Part shown: positions 50,184 through 53,526 of the stretch, piece by piece | How the letters are laid out: every line of letters starts with the position of its first letter | Position numbering within the stretch: position 1 is the first letter of the stretch | Source of the DNA: an uncultured Lachnospiraceae bacterium | GTDB lineage: Bacteria; Bacillota; Clostridia; Lachnospirales; Lachnospiraceae | Assembly (NCBI GenBank): GCA_902793685.1 | Contig: CADBEN010000014.1 | Location: forward strand, 1-53,526 | DNA: 53,526 nt | Direction of reading: 5' to 3' | Position numbers and translations under genes: made by a program | Notes under the pieces: model-generated | Database searches by the model: none | Seen by the model: only the letters and a program-made list of their open reading frames with translations | What the model was told of the DNA's origin: nothing

Positions 50184-50684
50184 TCCTAATACTTCATCCC
50201 TTTCTGCCATACCGTGATGCCGATCTTACTCAAAACCTGCCCGATGAATTTCATTAAGTTAATTAATTCATGAAGATTATTTGCCTATTTAAACATACCT
50301 TAATTTAACTTATATCATTTATTACAGATTTGCAACCCTTAAGCGGCACAAAATATGAACAAAACATCCCAACCAAAGTTTTCCGGAGAGGTCAAGGCAG
50401 GGGAAACGACACAAAACAGTTCAGAAATATTCATGTTAATATACGCAAACAATCCTGTTTTTCATCAAGTAATTAAATTCAAGACGATCTATTGCGTATA
50501 TTGCTCATTAATAACATCAAAAAAGCACGGCCCCGGGATCTCTCCCGGGGCCGTGCCTCGTTTTGTTTCTTTGATTCTGTTTTGTTTCTTTGCCCCCCGA
50601 TCCGGGGTGCCCGCATCAGCTTCCTTCATCCGGTCCGGGCCGCCGTTTCCGGCGGTCCGGCCATCTGTTTTTTACTGAATGCCT
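50184..50684. other. 501-bp A+T-rich intergenic region between regulator and second surface protein
   Basis: The A+T-rich left part carries an inverted repeat, TAAGTTAATTAA (50255-50266) with TTAATTTAACTTA (50300-50312), probably in the promoter region of the regulator. A direct repeat TGTTTTGTTTCTTTG lies at about 50559-50591. The right end holds the terminator of the second surface protein and the duplicated GGGCCGCCG hairpin (50637-50658). No gene is seen. Confidence 0.6.
50519..50556 (-). terminator. Terminator of the second surface-protein gene
   Basis: Perfect 14-bp arms GCACGGCCCCGGGA (50525-50538) and TCCCGGGGCCGTGC (50543-50556) with a TCTC loop; leftwards it ends in six T residues. 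Confidence 0.92.
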
Positions 50685-53526
50685 TTACTCCTCGTCGTCC
50701 TCGTCGCGCTTCCTGAAGCCGAACAGCGCTCCGAACATGGCGAGCATCGCGAAGAGCATCGGGACTGCCTTGCCGGAAGACTCACCGGTCTTCGGCAGTG
50801 CGCCCGGCACCGGAACCTCCGGAAGCACCGGAGAACCGGGCTCCACCGGAGTGGACGGGGTGTGTCCGCGGCGTCCGCCGCCACCACCACTGTTGCCACC
50901 GCCTCCGCGGTTGGTTCTGTCGTAGGTGTTGACGAACTCGATGCCAAGGACATCTCCGCCGACGCCGTCGCTGGTCTTGATGGTGTAGATCTTGTCACTG
51001 CCGTTCTTCACGACGGTGACATTCTCGACAAGCTTTCCGCCCTCGACCTTCACTTCCGCCGTGATCTCGTAGGTGTCGGTGGAGTAGGTGTAGTAGCCTG
51101 CGCTTCCCTTGACCTCGCTGATCCTGTACTTATAGGTTCCGGCCTTATCGTACTCGATCTTGCCGAACTCCTCAGAGCCTTCGCCGGTGATGGTGAGCTC
51201 CATGTACGGATTTCCGTCGGCGTCCGCGTAGAGCGTCGCGCCTGCCGGGAACTCTGTGGTTCCGTCCAGTCCGGTCATCCGGAAGGTGAAGGTCTCAGCC
51301 GTCGTGATGGTGCCTCTGATCACCGAGATGATCTTCTTCACCGGCGGATCGATCCACACCGGGCTCATCAGCTCGTGGGTGTTGGTAAAGGTCAGCTCGT
51401 GGGTCTCGGTATCGTAATCGTCGTAAGTCACGTCGTAGTAATCCGGGACTTCCGTCTCTTCGACGCGGAAGCTGATCTCCGTGTCGTCGTCGATACCGAA
51501 GAGCGTTCCGATCTTGCCTGCCGCTTCCTTAACAGCATCCTTCACAACGGTGAACAGGTCGTCGAAGATCGTACCGTCCTTAAGAACGCCATCCTCATCG
51601 AACGCATCTGTAACTGCTGCATCCGAGAAGCTTGCGGAGCTGGAGCTTGCGGTCGATGCGCTTGCCTTCGTGGTGTAGGCACTGCTTGCGCTTGCGTTTG
51701 CATTGGTCTTAGTTGCGTCGGCAACGGTCGCCACTGCGTCGTAGCCGTCGAGGTTGAAGAGCTCAGTCCAGCTGTTCTCTGCGGTCAGTTCAACATTTTC
51801 CGCATACAGCTTTTCTTCCTCGCCCTGTACCTTATAGACGTTGACCTTGATCTTGTCCGGACGGAATCCGTCGCGGTCTTCTCCATCTTCCCACTTCTTG
51901 ATGATCTTCAGGGTCCGCTCATCCAGCTCGCGGTTGATGTAGCTCACGTACTGGGTCTTTCCGTTCAGGATGGTTCCTTCGTTGTTGAAGAATACCGGAT
52001 CATAGTTCGTGGATGCATCGACAGATTCCTCGACCTTGTAGGTCGCGCCTGCCGGCAGTCCGACGATCCTGACGATCTCATCCGAGTGCAGCGTGAACTT
52101 CGCCTCGCCGTTCCTGAAGGTGATCGTTCCGGTGGTCTTTCCGTCGCTGCTGTTTGCCTTGGCAGTGTAGAAGACAACATCCTTCGAGAAAGTTCTGTCA
52201 TCGTCAGATTCAACGGTGACTGTGAACTGATAATCCTTCGTGTCGTCCTTGTCGAATTCCTTCGTCGCGGAGTTCACGTACTTCTTGATGCTCAGGTCGC
52301 CGGTGTCGGTGGTGTTGACGAAGATCAGGCCCTCGTCAGCTCTCTCGGCATCGCTTGCCGTGGACTTGGTGTAGCCTGTGACGTCGCTGGTCTCTTCCGC
52401 GTAGTACTCGATCTCATAACCGTTGTACTTCGCAGGCAGGTTCTCAAGCGTGAGCGTCCAGTTGTTATCCGCGTTCAGGGTAACTTCCTGTTCGAACAGC
52501 GTGTCTCCGGAAACCATTCCGTAGACCATGATGGTGAGCGTATCCGGGCGGATCTGCAGCCTGTTGTCTGCATCGTCCCAGACCTTCGTCACGGTGTAAG
52601 TCGTATCCTCGTAGATGTTGGTAAAGGTCGTTTCGCCTGTGTAGTTCGTCTTCGCGCTCATCGTTCCGTCGCCGTTGTCGGTCAGGGTAACGGTGGCGGT
52701 GACTTCATGCTCATCGTAGGTTACGTAGCAGTACGGCTCACCCTTCTGGTCAGGCTCGATCTCCCTGATGGTATAGGTGAACTTACCCTTTTCAAGATCT
52801 TTTGCCGTGTACGTGATCGGAGCAAATGCTGCGACCGGGTTTGCGTTGCTTGCGGAAGCCGTTCCAAGCGGTTCACCGGACTCGTCGAGAAGCTCGAACT
52901 CGTAGGTCTCGCCTTCCTCCCAGTCACGTCCCTTAAGTTCCTTGGTGACCTCGAGCGTAATTTCGGTCGGCTCGATATCATAGGTGTTCGTGAAGGTCAG
53001 CGGGTTCTTCTCGGCGGAGGACGGAGATGCTGTCAGCGTTCCGTCTCCATTGTCAGTGACATTGACAGTAACAGTCTTACCGGTTTCAGCCTCAGGATCA
53101 TTGGTAACGCCCTTGACAGATCCGGTCTCAGTCACCGTGTACTTGTAGGTTCCCGGTGCCGTGAAGCTGAAGCCGCCAAATGTTGCCTTGGGCGCTGCCT
53201 TGGTCACGGTTCCGGTCATCGTTTTCGCTTCCGGTGCTCCGTCTTCTGCAGCCACCTCGATGTCGTAGCTCCAGTCTTCAGGACCAGTCATGCTCTCTAC
53301 GGCCTTGCTCATGATCTTCTCGACCGGGAATTCCGCTGTGGTCGGCTCGACAGAGTAGGTGTTCGTAAAGGTCAGCGGTTCATCATCAGTAGAGGTAGGC
53401 GTCGCCGTCAGAGTTCCGTCGCCGTTATCAACGACAGTAACCGTGACAGTCTTTCCTGCCGCATCTTTGTCATTTGTGACACCTGCGACCGTTCCGGTCT
53501 CGCTCACTGTGTAGGTATATTCTCCG
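50685..53526 (-). CDS. Second LPKTG-anchored surface protein (partial, 5' end outside the window)
   Basis: The reading frame is open to the window edge, so about 945 C-terminal residues are seen. It has FctA-like modules (GTYKYTVTETG, TVNVTDNGDGTLTA), then Cna_B-like modules (VTKVWDDADNRLQIRP, IIKKWEDGEDRDGFRP), an inserted Ser/Ala-rich segment with an amphipathic helix, a last FctA-like module, a Gly-rich linker, LPKTGE and a hydrophobic helix followed by RKRDEDDEE. The order and sequence of the last 550 residues parallel the 3007-residue neighbour, so the two genes are paralogues. A sortase elsewhere should anchor it to the wall. Confidence 0.93.
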   Translation of the reverse strand, partial: GEYTYTVSETGTVAGVTNDKDAAGKTVTVTVVDNGDGTLTATPTSTDDEPLTFTNTYSVEPTTAEFPVEKIMSKAVESMTGPEDWSYDIEVAAEDGAPEAKTMTGTVTKAAPKATFGGFSFTAPGTYKYTVTETGSVKGVTNDPEAETGKTVTVNVTDNGDGTLTASPSSAEKNPLTFTNTYDIEPTEITLEVTKELKGRDWEEGETYEFELLDESGEPLGTASASNANPVAAFAPITYTAKDLEKGKFTYTIREIEPDQKGEPYCYVTYDEHEVTATVTLTDNGDGTMSAKTNYTGETTFTNIYEDTTYTVTKVWDDADNRLQIRPDTLTIMVYGMVSGDTLFEQEVTLNADNNWTLTLENLPAKYNGYEIEYYAEETSDVTGYTKSTASDAERADEGLIFVNTTDTGDLSIKKYVNSATKEFDKDDTKDYQFTVTVESDDDRTFSKDVVFYTAKANSSDGKTTGTITFRNGEAKFTLHSDEIVRIVGLPAGATYKVEESVDASTNYDPVFFNNEGTILNGKTQYVSYINRELDERTLKIIKKWEDGEDRDGFRPDKIKVNVYKVQGEEEKLYAENVELTAENSWTELFNLDGYDAVATVADATKTNANASASSAYTTKASASTASSSSASFSDAAVTDAFDEDGVLKDGTIFDDLFTVVKDAVKEAAGKIGTLFGIDDDTEISFRVEETEVPDYYDVTYDDYDTETHELTFTNTHELMSPVWIDPPVKKIISVIRGTITTAETFTFRMTGLDGTTEFPAGATLYADADGNPYMELTITGEGSEEFGKIEYDKAGTYKYRISEVKGSAGYYTYSTDTYEITAEVKVEGGKLVENVTVVKNGSDKIYTIKTSDGVGGDVLGIEFVNTYDRTNRGGGGNSGGGGGRRGHTPSTPVEPGSPVLPEVPVPGALPKTGESSGKAVPMLFAMLAMFGALFGFRKRDEDDEE

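Overview
The window looks like the chromosome of a high-G+C member of the Clostridia, most likely a Lachnospiraceae-type gut Firmicute. Supporting signs are strong AGGAGG ribosome binding sites, Firmicute operons (rpsF-ssb-rpsR; gdpP-rplI-dnaB), MutS2, MecA, a DUF951 protein, secreted proteins with choline-binding-type repeats and LPKTG-anchored surface proteins. No 16S rRNA, tRNA, transposase, integrase or CRISPR array was seen, so genus is not assigned.

Layout. 0-4.3 kb: a leftward phosphate module (phoB-phoR, then a Na+/phosphate cotransporter) in DNA of visibly lower G+C, with PhoP-box-like direct repeats before phoB and before the transporter. 4.3-8.6 kb: rlmD-type rRNA methyltransferase with an extra C-terminal module, a YhaM-type nuclease and an HtrA-like protein that has lost its catalytic triad. 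8.7-15.5 kb, rightward: mutS2, an OmpR/EnvZ-type two-component system and two secreted choline-binding-repeat proteins. 15.7-22.3 kb, leftward: AsnC regulator plus aminotransferase, an orphan PurM-C-like protein coupled to a 34-residue membrane protein, then GH18, RibU-like, Sua5 and dCMP deaminase in one run. 23.1-31.1 kb: mecA and ferredoxin rightward; gdpP-rplI-dnaB leftward; a Cys-tRNA(Pro) deacylase-like gene and a class A penicillin-binding protein rightward. 31.2-40 kb: NSS transporter, rpsF-ssb-rpsR, DUF951, purC, a cold-shock gene with a structured leader, a D-Ala-D-Ala carboxypeptidase, an mgtC pseudogene, a phosphoglucomutase and a small secreted protein. 40.3-53.5 kb: a 3007-residue LPKTG surface protein and the 3' part of a second, paralogous one, with a degenerate-receiver transcription factor between them.

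The most unusual part is the right-hand adhesin locus. Both surface proteins are built from Cna_B-like and FctA/Spy0128-like Ig modules expected to carry self-made isopeptide bonds. They share a serine/alanine-rich insert with an amphipathic helix, carry recurrent AT-x-SDA-type motifs in loops, and have matching 3' flanking hairpins. The regulator between them has Arg in place of the phosphoacceptor Asp. Other items worth attention are the HtrA pseudoprotease, divergent promoters that share elements, two candidate leaderless genes, a palindrome over the pgm promoter, and a composition break inside rlmD.
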